A stretch of DNA of 5,778 nt, from NCBI GenBank assembly GCA_964461715.1, contig CAYWVR010000080.1, positions 1 through 5,778 of the forward strand, in the 5' to 3' direction. Source of the stretch: CAYWVR01 sp964461715. GTDB taxonomy: Bacteria; Planctomycetota; Phycisphaerae; FEN-1346. The position numbers and the translations under genes were made by a program. The notes under the pieces are model-generated. The model was not told where the DNA came from and did not search any database. It saw nothing but the letters and a program-made list of their open reading frames with translations. Of the stretch, positions 1 to 5,727 are shown in pieces; position 1 is the stretch's first letter; each line of letters opens with the position of its first letter.

Positions 1-136
1 GGGCGCATGGCCACGCGATAAAGCGTGGCCATGCCACCCGAAGGGTGTGGGCCTGTTCGCGCCTTGGGCGTTCGTGGGCGCATGGCCACGCGATAAAGCG
101 TGGCCATGCCACCCGAAGGGTGTGGGCCTGTTCGCG
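1..136 (+). repeat. Two tandem copies of a 61-bp hairpin-containing repeat (75-bp period)
   Basis: Positions 1-61 and 76-136 are identical base for base, separated by 14 unrelated bases, giving a 75-bp period. The first copy touches the window edge, so the array may continue to the left. Each copy holds a perfect 12-bp inverted repeat, GCATGGCCACGC and GCGTGGCCATGC, around the loop GATAAA (5-34 and 80-109). A smaller hairpin, CACCC-GAA-GGGTG, follows (35-47 and 110-122). A further 14-bp fragment, CGAAGGGTGTGGGC, recurs at 135-148. The nearest coding region is gpsA, transcribed toward the array, so it lies in or beyond the gpsA 3' untranslated region. No open reading frame or transposase is associated. 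It resembles a REP/REPIN-like intergenic element, but I do not recognise a named family. Confidence 0.9.
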
Positions 137-203
137 AAGGGTGTGGGCATGCCATCGGATGGCCTGAACGCGGGCTGCAACCAACCCGGCGAAACAGGCC
201 CGG

Positions 204-233
204 GGGCTGACGAGAGCCCAAGGCATTGGCCTT
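204..233 (-). terminator. Two adjacent small hairpins downstream of gpsA, possible weak terminator
   Basis: Just past the gpsA stop codon, GGGCT-GACGAG-AGCCC (204-219) and AAGGC-ATTG-GCCTT (220-233) are two back-to-back 5-bp stems. In the gpsA direction neither is followed by a T-tract, so this is not a standard intrinsic terminator. They could slow polymerase or protect the 3' end, or be chance pairing in GC-rich DNA. Confidence 0.2.
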
Positions 234-244
234 CATTTCTCCGG

Positions 245-1255
245 TCACATCGACAACGCCGAGCGTTCGGGTTTGGGGCGGCGGCTCATGAGGTCGGCCA
301 CGGCGTCCGGGGCGGGCTTGCCGCCGAAGAGCACCTGGTGGACCTCCCGGGTGATCGGCATCTCGACTTCGTGCCGCTCGGCCAAGGCCAGGACGCCGCG
401 CGTCGTCTCGACGCCCTCGGGCTCGACCATGCCGAGGTCCTCGAGGATGTGGCGCAGGGCCCGTCCCTTGCCGATTTCCTCGCCGACGCGATGGTTTCGG
501 CTGAGGCGGCTCGTGCAGGTGGTGACCAGGTCCCCGAGGCCGGCCAGCCCCGCGAACGTCTCGGCCTTCGCGCCCATGGCGACGCCGAGGCGGGTCATCT
601 CCACGAGGCCCCGCGTCACGAGGGCGGCCATGGCGTTGGCCCCGAGTTCGAGGCCGTCGGAGATGCCGGCCGCGATGGCGATGACGTTCTTCAAGGGTCC
701 GCAGAGCTCGACGCCGAGCGGGTCGTCGTTCGTGTAGACGCGGAACCAGGGGGTCGTGAAGGCCGCCTGGGCCGCCTTCGCCACCTCCGGGTCCCGGCCC
801 GCCACGACGACGGTCGCGGGGAGTCGCTGGGCCACCTCCCGCGAGAGACACGGGCCGGAAAGGACGGCCAGCCGCTGCGCGCCGGCGACCTCGTGGATCA
901 TCTCGCTTGCCCGGGCCAGCGTCCCGGTCTCGATGCCCTTGACGACGGAGACGTAGACGGGGTCGGCGGGGAGGTCGCCCGAGATCCGCTCCAGCACCCC
1001 CCGCAAGTGCCGCGAGGGAACCGCGATGACCACCAGGTCGGCCCCGTCGCAGACCTCGGCGGCGTCGCCGGAGACGCGGAGGTCCCGGGGGAGCTGGAAG
1101 CCGGGGAAGAATCGCTTGTTTTCGCCGTCGCGCCGGAGGGCCTCGACGTGGTCCGGGAAGGCGGACCAGAGGCGGCATCGGGCCCCCTTGGCGGAAAGGA
1201 GGATCGAGGTCAGGGAGCCCATGGCCCCGTCGCCGATGATGGCTGCGCGTCGCAT
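245..1255 (-). CDS. gpsA: Glycerol-3-phosphate dehydrogenase [NAD(P)+]
   Basis: This soluble enzyme reduces dihydroxyacetone phosphate to sn-glycerol-3-phosphate with NAD(P)H, supplying the backbone for phospholipids. The product is 336 residues, the usual GpsA length. The N-terminal Rossmann motif GDGAMG is at residues 8-13. Family landmarks follow: NKRFFPG near 47-53, VVKGIE with the conserved Lys at 106, LSGPCLSREVA near 133-143, LKNVIAIAAG with the second conserved Lys at 189, GLAGLGDLVTTCTS near 236-249, and the substrate-binding Arg-Asn pair at 253-254. Two start codons stand in tandem (ATGATG). The Shine-Dalgarno AGAGGAG ends one base before the first and four before the second, so I prefer the second; the alternative adds one Met (end 1258). 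The cofH stop TAA merges into this ribosome site, so translation is probably coupled. It is the last gene of the three-gene minus-strand operon. Unremarkable and apparently intact. Confidence 0.95.
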   Translation of the reverse strand: MRRAAIIGDGAMGSLTSILLSAKGARCRLWSAFPDHVEALRRDGENKRFFPGFQLPRDLRVSGDAAEVCDGADLVVIAVPSRHLRGVLERISGDLPADPVYVSVVKGIETGTLARASEMIHEVAGAQRLAVLSGPCLSREVAQRLPATVVVAGRDPEVAKAAQAAFTTPWFRVYTNDDPLGVELCGPLKNVIAIAAGISDGLELGANAMAALVTRGLVEMTRLGVAMGAKAETFAGLAGLGDLVTTCTSRLSRNHRVGEEIGKGRALRHILEDLGMVEPEGVETTRGVLALAERHEVEMPITREVHQVLFGGKPAPDAVADLMSRRPKPERSALSM

Positions 1256-1267
1256 CATACTCCTCTT

Positions 1268-2422
1268 TTACCGCGTCTCGACCGGCGCGTCCAGTAGATG
1301 ATAAAGGGTATCGCGGCGAACGGGGGTGCGTCCCGCGCGGCGAATGGCGTCGGTCATGGCCTCGAGGGTCAGCGATTCGCCGTGTGTGCCGCCCGCCGAG
1401 CGGGTGATGCTCTCCGAAAGGAGCGTGCCCCCGAGGTCGTTGACGCCCCGGGCGAAGGCCGCCGTCGCGGCTTCCAGGCCCAGCTTGCACCAGGAGGACT
1501 GGATGTTCGGGATGAGCCGCCCGAAAAAGAGCCGCGCGACCGCGTAATGGTGCAGGACGTCCTCGGTGGCGATCATCCGCGTGACGCCGTGGGTGCGGGC
1601 GAGCGGCGTCCGGTAGGGGACGAAGGGCAGGGCGATGTACTCGGTGAAGCCGCCCGTTGCGGCCTGGAGGTCGCGGAGGACGCCGAGGTGGCGAGCCGTG
1701 TGCTCGGGCGTCTCGATGTGGCCGAAGAGCATCGTCGAGGTGCTCCGGAGGCCCATCGCGTGGGCTGTCCGGACGACCTCGACCCACCGGGCGGTCGAGA
1801 GCTTCGCCGGGCAGATGACGCGGCGGACCTCGTCGACGAGGACCTCGGCGGCGGTCCCGCACAGGCTCCCGTATCCCGCCTCGACGAGCTTCGCGAACGC
1901 CTCGCGGATCGAGAGCCCCGCCCGCGATGCGTAGTAGTCGATCTCCATGGGGCTGAGGGCGTGGACGTGGACCTCCGGCAGGGCGTCGTGGATCGCCGCG
2001 ATGAGGGCGAGGACCTGGTCGAACGTGACCCGCGGGTTCAGCCCCCCGACCATGCAGACCTCGTCGATGCCGGGCGTGGCGGTGGCGAGCCGGACCACGT
2101 CCTCGGGCGTCATGACGGTTTCGTCCGGCGACCCCGGCTCGACCCGGTACGCGCAGAAAAGGCACGCCGAGGTGCAGGCGTTCGTGAAGTTGATGTTGCG
2201 GTTGAAGACGTAGGTGACGCGGTCGCCGACGAGGTCGGCCCGGAGACGGTCGGCGGCGTCCCGGACGGGCTCGCGCTGTGCGGGCGGGAGGCGCAGCAGG
2301 AGCGTGGCCTCCTCTTCGGTGAGGAGGCGGCCGTCAATCGACTTCGCGAGGATCGGCTCGAGGTCCATCGACGAAAACGCCCCGCACGCGTCGCGGGGCT
2401 CCTCCGCAGGGCCGGGCGGCAC
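1268..2422 (-). CDS. cofH: CofH-type radical SAM enzyme (FO synthase subunit 2; 5-amino-6-ribitylaminouracil-tyrosine transferase)
   Basis: CofH uses S-adenosylmethionine and a [4Fe-4S] cluster to join a tyrosine-derived fragment to 5-amino-6-ribitylaminouracil; CofG then closes the ring to FO, the chromophore of F420. The radical SAM motif CTSACLFC has its cysteines at residues 83, 87 and 90 (GTG numbering), preceded by NRNINFTN. Hallmarks separating CofH from the related MqnC and MqnE are GTAAEVL at 189-195 (those enzymes have GGGAEI), DEVRRVICP, TSTMLFGHIETPEH at 228-241, TGGFTEYIALPF at 256-267, NDLGGTLLSES at 328-338 and RTPVRRDTLY near 365-374. Residue 188 is Cys where Pro is usual. Start: GTG at 2422 has AGGAG ten bases upstream, overlapping the TAG stop of the previous gene, giving 384 residues. 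ATG at 2368 gives 366 residues and a more family-typical N-terminus but lacks a Shine-Dalgarno, so the start is uncertain. No cofG or other F420 gene is in the window. Confidence 0.87.
   Translation of the reverse strand: MPPGPAEEPRDACGAFSSMDLEPILAKSIDGRLLTEEEATLLLRLPPAQREPVRDAADRLRADLVGDRVTYVFNRNINFTNACTSACLFCAYRVEPGSPDETVMTPEDVVRLATATPGIDEVCMVGGLNPRVTFDQVLALIAAIHDALPEVHVHALSPMEIDYYASRAGLSIREAFAKLVEAGYGSLCGTAAEVLVDEVRRVICPAKLSTARWVEVVRTAHAMGLRSTSTMLFGHIETPEHTARHLGVLRDLQAATGGFTEYIALPFVPYRTPLARTHGVTRMIATEDVLHHYAVARLFFGRLIPNIQSSWCKLGLEAATAAFARGVNDLGGTLLSESITRSAGGTHGESLTLEAMTDAIRRAGRTPVRRDTLYHLLDAPVETR
2379..2399 (-). other. GC-rich hairpin at the 5' end of cofH
   Basis: On the minus strand GCCCCGC and GCGGGGC pair perfectly around a 7-nt loop, followed by GTTTTC. 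The hairpin lies between the two candidate cofH starts (GTG 2422 and ATG 2368). GGAGGAG occurs just before the stem and overlaps its first base; if the stem folds, this motif sits about ten bases from the ATG, so it could act as a folded Shine-Dalgarno spacer. The short T-run also makes it a weak attenuator candidate. If the GTG start is right it is simply inside the coding sequence. Confidence 0.35.
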
Positions 2423-2435
2423 AGGTCTCTCTCTC

Positions 2436-3872
2436 CTATCCCTGAGTATAGCGGCGGGGGAGGGGGGGGTCAATGGCGGCGGCCGGCGCGATCTCGCGCC
2501 ATTCCTCGGCGTTGAACTTGCACCCCGGATCGGCCCGCCGCAGGTCGCCGAAGTACCCCCAGCTCCGCGCGCGGCAGCCGCCGCAGTGATATTTATAGTC
2601 GCACGTGAGGCAGTGGCCGGAGCGGTCGTCACGGTCCCGCAGCAGGGCCATCACCGGATGGCTCCAGAAACGCTCGAACGGGTCGTGCCGCATCGACCCG
2701 ACCGTGATCGGAAGGAACACGCAGGGCGTGACGTCGCCGTTCGGCTGGACGGCCATGTAGCACCGGCCCGCGCCGCAGCCGCCCACGTAGCGGGCGAACG
2801 TCCGCGTCATCCGCCCGCCGCCATGCCCGTAATGGCCCGTGTTGACGGGCCCGTCGGGGTTGCCGAGCTCGAGGCACGCGCGGCCGTACTGCGGGGCGCT
2901 GGACATGATGCTGATCCGCCCGTCCGTGAGGTACCGCTGGAGGACGCGGAGCATCCGCTCGCGCTCCTCGGGCGAAAGGTCCGCCTCCACGATGCCGCGC
3001 GCCCGCCCCGTGGGGATGAAGTTGAAGGCGTAGAAGGTGTCGACGCCCTCGGCGATGCACCACTCGATCATCGCCTCCATCTCGGCGAGGTTCCCGCGGG
3101 TCACGGTCATCGCCACGCCGCACTTGATCCCCGGATGGCGGACCACCTCCCGGATGCCGCGCACCGCTCCCTCCCAATACCCGGAGCGTCCGCGGAAGGC
3201 GTCGTGGCGGGCGGGGTCGACCGAATCGAGGCTGATCTCGGCGTAGCGGATGCCCGAATCGACCATCGCCGCGACCTTGTCCGCGTCGAGCCGCGTCCCG
3301 TTCGTCGCGACCGTAAGGTGCAGGCCGAACGTGCGGGCGTACCGGGCGATGGGGAGAAACGTCGGGCTCATCAGCGGCTCGCCGCCCGAGAAGGCGATCA
3401 TGGCGACGTTCCGGTCCGCCAGGTCACGGACGACCCGTTTCTGCTCCTCGAAGGTGAGCTCGTCCGGGGCCCGGGCCCCGGCGTTCTGATAGCAATGGCG
3501 GCACTGGAGGTTACAGGCCTGGGTGAAGTTCCAAACGACCATGAGCGGCGCGACGAAGCGCTGCGGCTGCGCCAGGCCCAGTTCGCCGACGCTCCGGACC
3601 GTCGCGACGAGGCCGTGGCGGGTGGCGGGGTTGCCGAGGACGCGGCCGGCGATCGTCTCGCGCTTCACGCCGGTCGCGCGGCGAATGTACTCGGTCAGGA
3701 GCCAGGGCAGGACGAACTCGAGGTGCCAGGGCCGGATCGTCCCGGCGGCATACGCCTCGAAGAAGCGTTCGAGCCAGCACCGCCGGCCCGGGCGTTTGGC
3801 CGTCATCACCCGAAACAGCCGCCGCACCTCCGGCCGCCCCAGCAGCCGCTCGATCTTCGCCGCCTCCGACAT
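2436..3872 (-). CDS. Radical SAM protein with C-terminal SPASM domain, substrate unknown
   Basis: A 478-residue radical SAM enzyme with three regions. Residues 1-112 form a mostly helical N-terminal extension that I cannot assign. The radical SAM barrel begins at VVWNFTQACNLQCRHCYQ, with cluster cysteines 120, 124 and 127, then FSGGEP at 161-166, the TNGT strand near 190-193 and EISLDS near 212-217. The SPASM region binds auxiliary [4Fe-4S] clusters: CGAGRC (Cys 366, 371), PNGDVTPC (Cys 384), CLTC (421, 424), CGGC (430, 433) and Cys 451. The spacing resembles the NirJ/AhbC/AhbD and PqqE-like group, whose members modify peptides or tetrapyrroles. No peptide substrate or haem gene is visible nearby, so I assign no reaction. 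ATG at 3872 has no Shine-Dalgarno; a promoter -10 lies six bases upstream, suggesting a leaderless message. It is the first gene of the operon with cofH and gpsA. A C8 run lies 11-13 codons before the stop. Confidence 0.9.
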   Translation of the reverse strand: MSEAAKIERLLGRPEVRRLFRVMTAKRPGRRCWLERFFEAYAAGTIRPWHLEFVLPWLLTEYIRRATGVKRETIAGRVLGNPATRHGLVATVRSVGELGLAQPQRFVAPLMVVWNFTQACNLQCRHCYQNAGARAPDELTFEEQKRVVRDLADRNVAMIAFSGGEPLMSPTFLPIARYARTFGLHLTVATNGTRLDADKVAAMVDSGIRYAEISLDSVDPARHDAFRGRSGYWEGAVRGIREVVRHPGIKCGVAMTVTRGNLAEMEAMIEWCIAEGVDTFYAFNFIPTGRARGIVEADLSPEERERMLRVLQRYLTDGRISIMSSAPQYGRACLELGNPDGPVNTGHYGHGGGRMTRTFARYVGGCGAGRCYMAVQPNGDVTPCVFLPITVGSMRHDPFERFWSHPVMALLRDRDDRSGHCLTCDYKYHCGGCRARSWGYFGDLRRADPGCKFNAEEWREIAPAAAIDPPLPRRYTQG

Positions 3873-3878
3873 GGTGGT

Positions 3879-3907
3879 ATCTTAGGTGGGGTTCAAGGGG
3901 TGGGCAA
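3879..3907 (-). promoter_or_regulatory. Sigma-70-like promoter of the SPASM-cofH-gpsA operon
   Basis: On the minus strand TTGCCC (3902-3907) is separated by exactly 17 bp from TAAGAT (3879-3884), whose last base lies six nucleotides before the ATG at 3872. Initiation 6-8 nt beyond the -10 would start the RNA at or next to the A of the ATG, giving a leaderless message. This fits the absence of a Shine-Dalgarno. The architecture is nearly identical to the promoter of the upstream methyltransferase gene. Confidence 0.65.
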
Positions 3908-3932
3908 GGGGCAAGGGCTCATGCGCGCCCAA

Positions 3933-3949
3933 GAGGCAGCGCAAGCCTC
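3933..3949 (-). terminator. Weak hairpin immediately after the methyltransferase stop codon
   Basis: On the minus strand GAGGC-TTGCGCT-GCCTC begins directly after the TAG stop at 3950-3952 and is followed by TTGGG. The 5-bp stem and lack of a real T-tract make it a poor intrinsic terminator. The methyltransferase message may therefore run on into the SPASM operon promoter 26 bases further on. Confidence 0.25.
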
Positions 3950-4693
3950 CTACCCCTGGAGCTTGGCCCGCACAATCAACGTATTGCCGCCCATCAGGAT
4001 CGCGTCGGAGTTGACCACGTCGAGCCAGTACTTCTCGCGCGTCCTCTTGCCGCCCAGGAGGCCGGCGAGACGGATGAGCCAGGCCAGGGGATACAGGAGG
4101 AGCTGCTTGCGCTTCACGCGGTCGCGCTCCAGCCGCTCGATCCGAAATCCCGCCGTCTCCAGGAAAAACCGGAGCTGGCCGTAGACCAGGGGCATGATAT
4201 GCAGCATGGCCGGGTCCCCGCCGAACTGGTTGCGCAGGCGCTCCTTCGAGACGGCCTTCTCGAACGCCCCGAACAGGACCATCCGCAGCCGCTTCTCCAG
4301 GCTCCCGTAGTTCGGCAGCGTCGTGACGAGCCGCCCGCCGGGCACGAGCACCCGGGCGAACTCGCGGAACGCGTGCAGCGGGTCGGCCGCATGCTCGGGG
4401 CCCTCGACGAACGTCGCGTAATCGAACGTCGCGTCGTCGAAGGGGAATCGCCCGCCCAGGTCCCCCGCCACGCACGGAATCTCGGGCGGCTGGAAGTGCT
4501 CCGGCCGAAGGTCACACGCACGGACCTCGAATCCCTCCTTGTGAAGCCGGTACGAGAGCGCCCCGCTCCCGGCGGGCATGTCCAGGAGCCGGCCGCGCGG
4601 TAAGTCGGCCAGCACCTCGCTGACCTTCGGATGGACCTCGACCCGGGAGAACTGGCGGAACGTGCGGTCGTAGACGCGGACGGTCTTGGTCAC
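3950..4693 (-). CDS. Class I SAM-dependent methyltransferase (Methyltransf_11-like)
   Basis: A 247-residue protein with the seven-stranded Rossmann methyltransferase fold. Motif I, which binds S-adenosylmethionine, is LLDMPAGSGAL at 36-46, with Pro-Ala in place of the common Gly-Cys. The acidic residue ending strand 2 is Asp61 (ACDLRP). GDL at 77-79 and FDYATFVEGPEHAADPL at about 90-106 correspond to motif II, and LVPGGRLVTTLPNY at about 106-119 is the RVLKPGG-type segment. The C-terminal part (about 170-247) is basic with a hydrophobic stretch near 191-204, perhaps for membrane or lipid contact. The methyl acceptor cannot be read from sequence; adjacency to a WaaP-like kinase suggests an envelope glycan or lipid, as inference only. 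The start is GTG at 4693, without a Shine-Dalgarno, nine bases after a TAAGAT -10 element. The gene is monocistronic or reads on into the SPASM operon; the kinase-like gene diverges from it. Confidence 0.88.
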   Translation of the reverse strand: MTKTVRVYDRTFRQFSRVEVHPKVSEVLADLPRGRLLDMPAGSGALSYRLHKEGFEVRACDLRPEHFQPPEIPCVAGDLGGRFPFDDATFDYATFVEGPEHAADPLHAFREFARVLVPGGRLVTTLPNYGSLEKRLRMVLFGAFEKAVSKERLRNQFGGDPAMLHIMPLVYGQLRFFLETAGFRIERLERDRVKRKQLLLYPLAWLIRLAGLLGGKRTREKYWLDVVNSDAILMGGNTLIVRAKLQG

Positions 4694-4702
4694 GGTGCGC
4701 GT

Positions 4703-4731
4703 ATCTTAGGACGCGCCATGGGCGCAGGCAA
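4703..4731 (-). promoter_or_regulatory. Sigma-70-like promoter of the methyltransferase gene
   Basis: On the minus strand TTGCCT (4726-4731), a 17-bp spacer and TAAGAT (4703-4708) precede the GTG start at 4693 by nine bases. The -10 with flanks, CCTAAGATAC, is identical to that in front of the SPASM gene, and both genes have ACC just before the start codon. A leaderless or nearly leaderless transcript is expected. Confidence 0.65.
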
Positions 4732-4777
4732 GCCGGAAGCGCCCCATGCGCCTCCGGGCACGAGAACCAACAAACCC

Positions 4778-4805
4778 TTGCATTGTATGCTCGCCCGGCT
4801 ATGCT
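4778..4805 (+). promoter_or_regulatory. Sigma-70-like promoter of the kinase-like gene
   Basis: TTGCAT (4778-4783), a 16-bp spacer and TATGCT (4800-4805) lie eight bases before the ATG at 4814. A second TATGCT at 4786-4791 has no partner -35. The stretch between -10 and ATG contains GGGGG, a poor Shine-Dalgarno placed too close to the start, so leaderless initiation is again likely. It is divergent from the methyltransferase promoter, with 46 bp between the two -35 boxes. Confidence 0.6.
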
Positions 4806-4813
4806 TGGGGGCC

Positions 4814-5620
4814 ATGATCCCCTCGTGGCAATTCGCCCCCGACGTCTCGCCGGAGATGGCGACGGCCCTTCAGGAGGCGTTCCGGCCCGAGGCCCTCGAC
4901 CCCGTGCCGGGCGCGCCCGAGGCGGCCGTGGCCCATCGGACGTGCGGCCTCGTGCCGGGGGCGCCGTCGCTGCCGGTCGACCTCTTCGTCAAGGTGTTCG
5001 GGTACGGGCCGCCGGGCGGATTCGTGCGGCGGCTGGTGGCACGGGCCGACGCACGCCGCGAGTTCGCCTGCGCCGTCCGCCTCTACGAGACCGGCCTCCC
5101 CGTGCCGCGCCCCCTCGCCTGCGCCGAGAGGCCCGAGGCCGCCTACGTCCTCTCACAGCACGTCGACAACGTGCCCCTGGCCGATTACCTCGCCGTCTAC
5201 GGGCCCCGCGAGATGCGGCCGATGGGGGAGCGGGTCGGGGCGTTGGCGGCACGGCTGGCGGCCCTGGGGCTCCATCATCCCGAGTTCACCGCCCGCCACA
5301 TCCTCGTCCGCCGCGACGCCGACGGGAGGCCCGCCGAGCTGGTTGTCACCGAGGCCGGCCGCGCCGAGATCGGCCCGCGGCCGGACCCTTCGGCCCTGGC
5401 GCCGATGCTGGCGACGGTGGCCGGGTCGCTCTTGGCCGAGAAGACGCGAGAGGTCGACGTGCGGCGGTTCCTCGAAGGGGCGGCCGCCGGCGCCGCCGAT
5501 CTCGGCGACGCCTCCCCCGAGGCCCTGCTCGAACAGGCACACTCCGAGGCCGAGGAAATGCTTACGCGCATCGTCCGACGCCGGCGCGAGCAAGCAAGTC
5601 CGCAACGTTCCGCAAAATAG
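4814..5620 (+). CDS. WaaP/KdoK-family lipopolysaccharide-kinase-like protein with degenerate catalytic residues
   Basis: A 268-residue protein with the small eukaryotic-type kinase fold of the WaaP (core heptose kinase) and KdoK group, which phosphorylate lipid A-core sugars at the inner membrane. The N-lobe shows LFVKVFG with the ATP-binding Lys60 and RREF with Glu83 in helix C, followed by LYETGLPVPRPLAC at about 90-103. The catalytic loop is HHPEFTARHILV at 154-165. The family pattern HxDLxxxHFLL fits well, including the His before the hydrophobic run, but the catalytic Asp is Glu157. The metal-binding segment (LIDLHRA in relatives) reads VTEAGRA at 178-184, with Glu180 replacing Asp. It may be a weak kinase or a pseudokinase. 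The C-terminal helix (about 235-268) is charged. ATG at 4814 was chosen because a promoter lies directly before it and the upstream in-frame extension crosses the divergent promoter region. No sugar-synthesis genes adjoin it. Confidence 0.75.
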   Translation: MIPSWQFAPDVSPEMATALQEAFRPEALDPVPGAPEAAVAHRTCGLVPGAPSLPVDLFVKVFGYGPPGGFVRRLVARADARREFACAVRLYETGLPVPRPLACAERPEAAYVLSQHVDNVPLADYLAVYGPREMRPMGERVGALAARLAALGLHHPEFTARHILVRRDADGRPAELVVTEAGRAEIGPRPDPSALAPMLATVAGSLLAEKTREVDVRRFLEGAAAGAADLGDASPEALLEQAHSEAEEMLTRIVRRRREQASPQRSAK

Positions 5621-5652
5621 CATCTCCGCCCTGCGGCCGCCATGCGGCGACC

Positions 5653-5673
5653 CCCGATGTCCGTGGCATCGGG
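5653..5673 (+). other. 7-bp hairpin in the 3' region of the kinase-like gene
   Basis: CCCGATG-TCCGTGG-CATCGGG is a perfect 7-bp stem 32 bases past the stop codon. It is followed by GC-rich sequence without a T-run, so it is not an intrinsic terminator of usual form. It may be a transcript 3' structure. The rest of 5621-5727 shows no gene that I can support. Confidence 0.35.
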
Positions 5674-5727
5674 CGCGGCGTCGGGCGCCCACTGGGCGTC
5701 GTTGCTCCAATCTTCGTTGCCCCCGCC

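Noticed and set aside
1..136. CRISPR array
   Set aside because: Only two identical units with a 14-bp gap, the unit is 61 bp with a long perfect palindrome, and no cas genes are present.
1268..2422. MqnC or MqnE of the futalosine menaquinone pathway
   Set aside because: Those enzymes have GGGAEI and different C-terminal signatures; GTAAEVL, TGGFTEYIALPF and NDLGGTLLSES match CofH.
2423..2632. N-terminal extension of cofH beyond the GTG at 2422
   Set aside because: The frame stays open into the SPASM gene but the residues are low-complexity and overlap conserved SPASM coding sequence in another frame.
3464..3481. Perfect 18-bp palindrome of alternating C and G runs inside the SPASM gene
   Set aside because: It encodes ordinary Gly-Ala-Arg-Ala-Pro codons just after the cluster motif; a likely by-product of GC-rich codon choice, with no sign of a regulatory site.
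2214..4184. Long plus-strand open frame of 656 codons opposite the SPASM and cofH genes
   Set aside because: Composition is Arg/Pro/Gly/Asp-rich without family motifs, and it mirrors the third-position GC bias of the well-supported minus-strand genes; a shadow frame. The same holds for plus-strand frames at 47-1297 and 1298-2515.
4631..4813. Upstream extension of the kinase-like gene to an in-frame ATG at 4631
   Set aside because: It would overlap the methyltransferase coding start and cross both divergent promoters; the segment has no kinase homology, whereas ATG 4814 follows a promoter directly.
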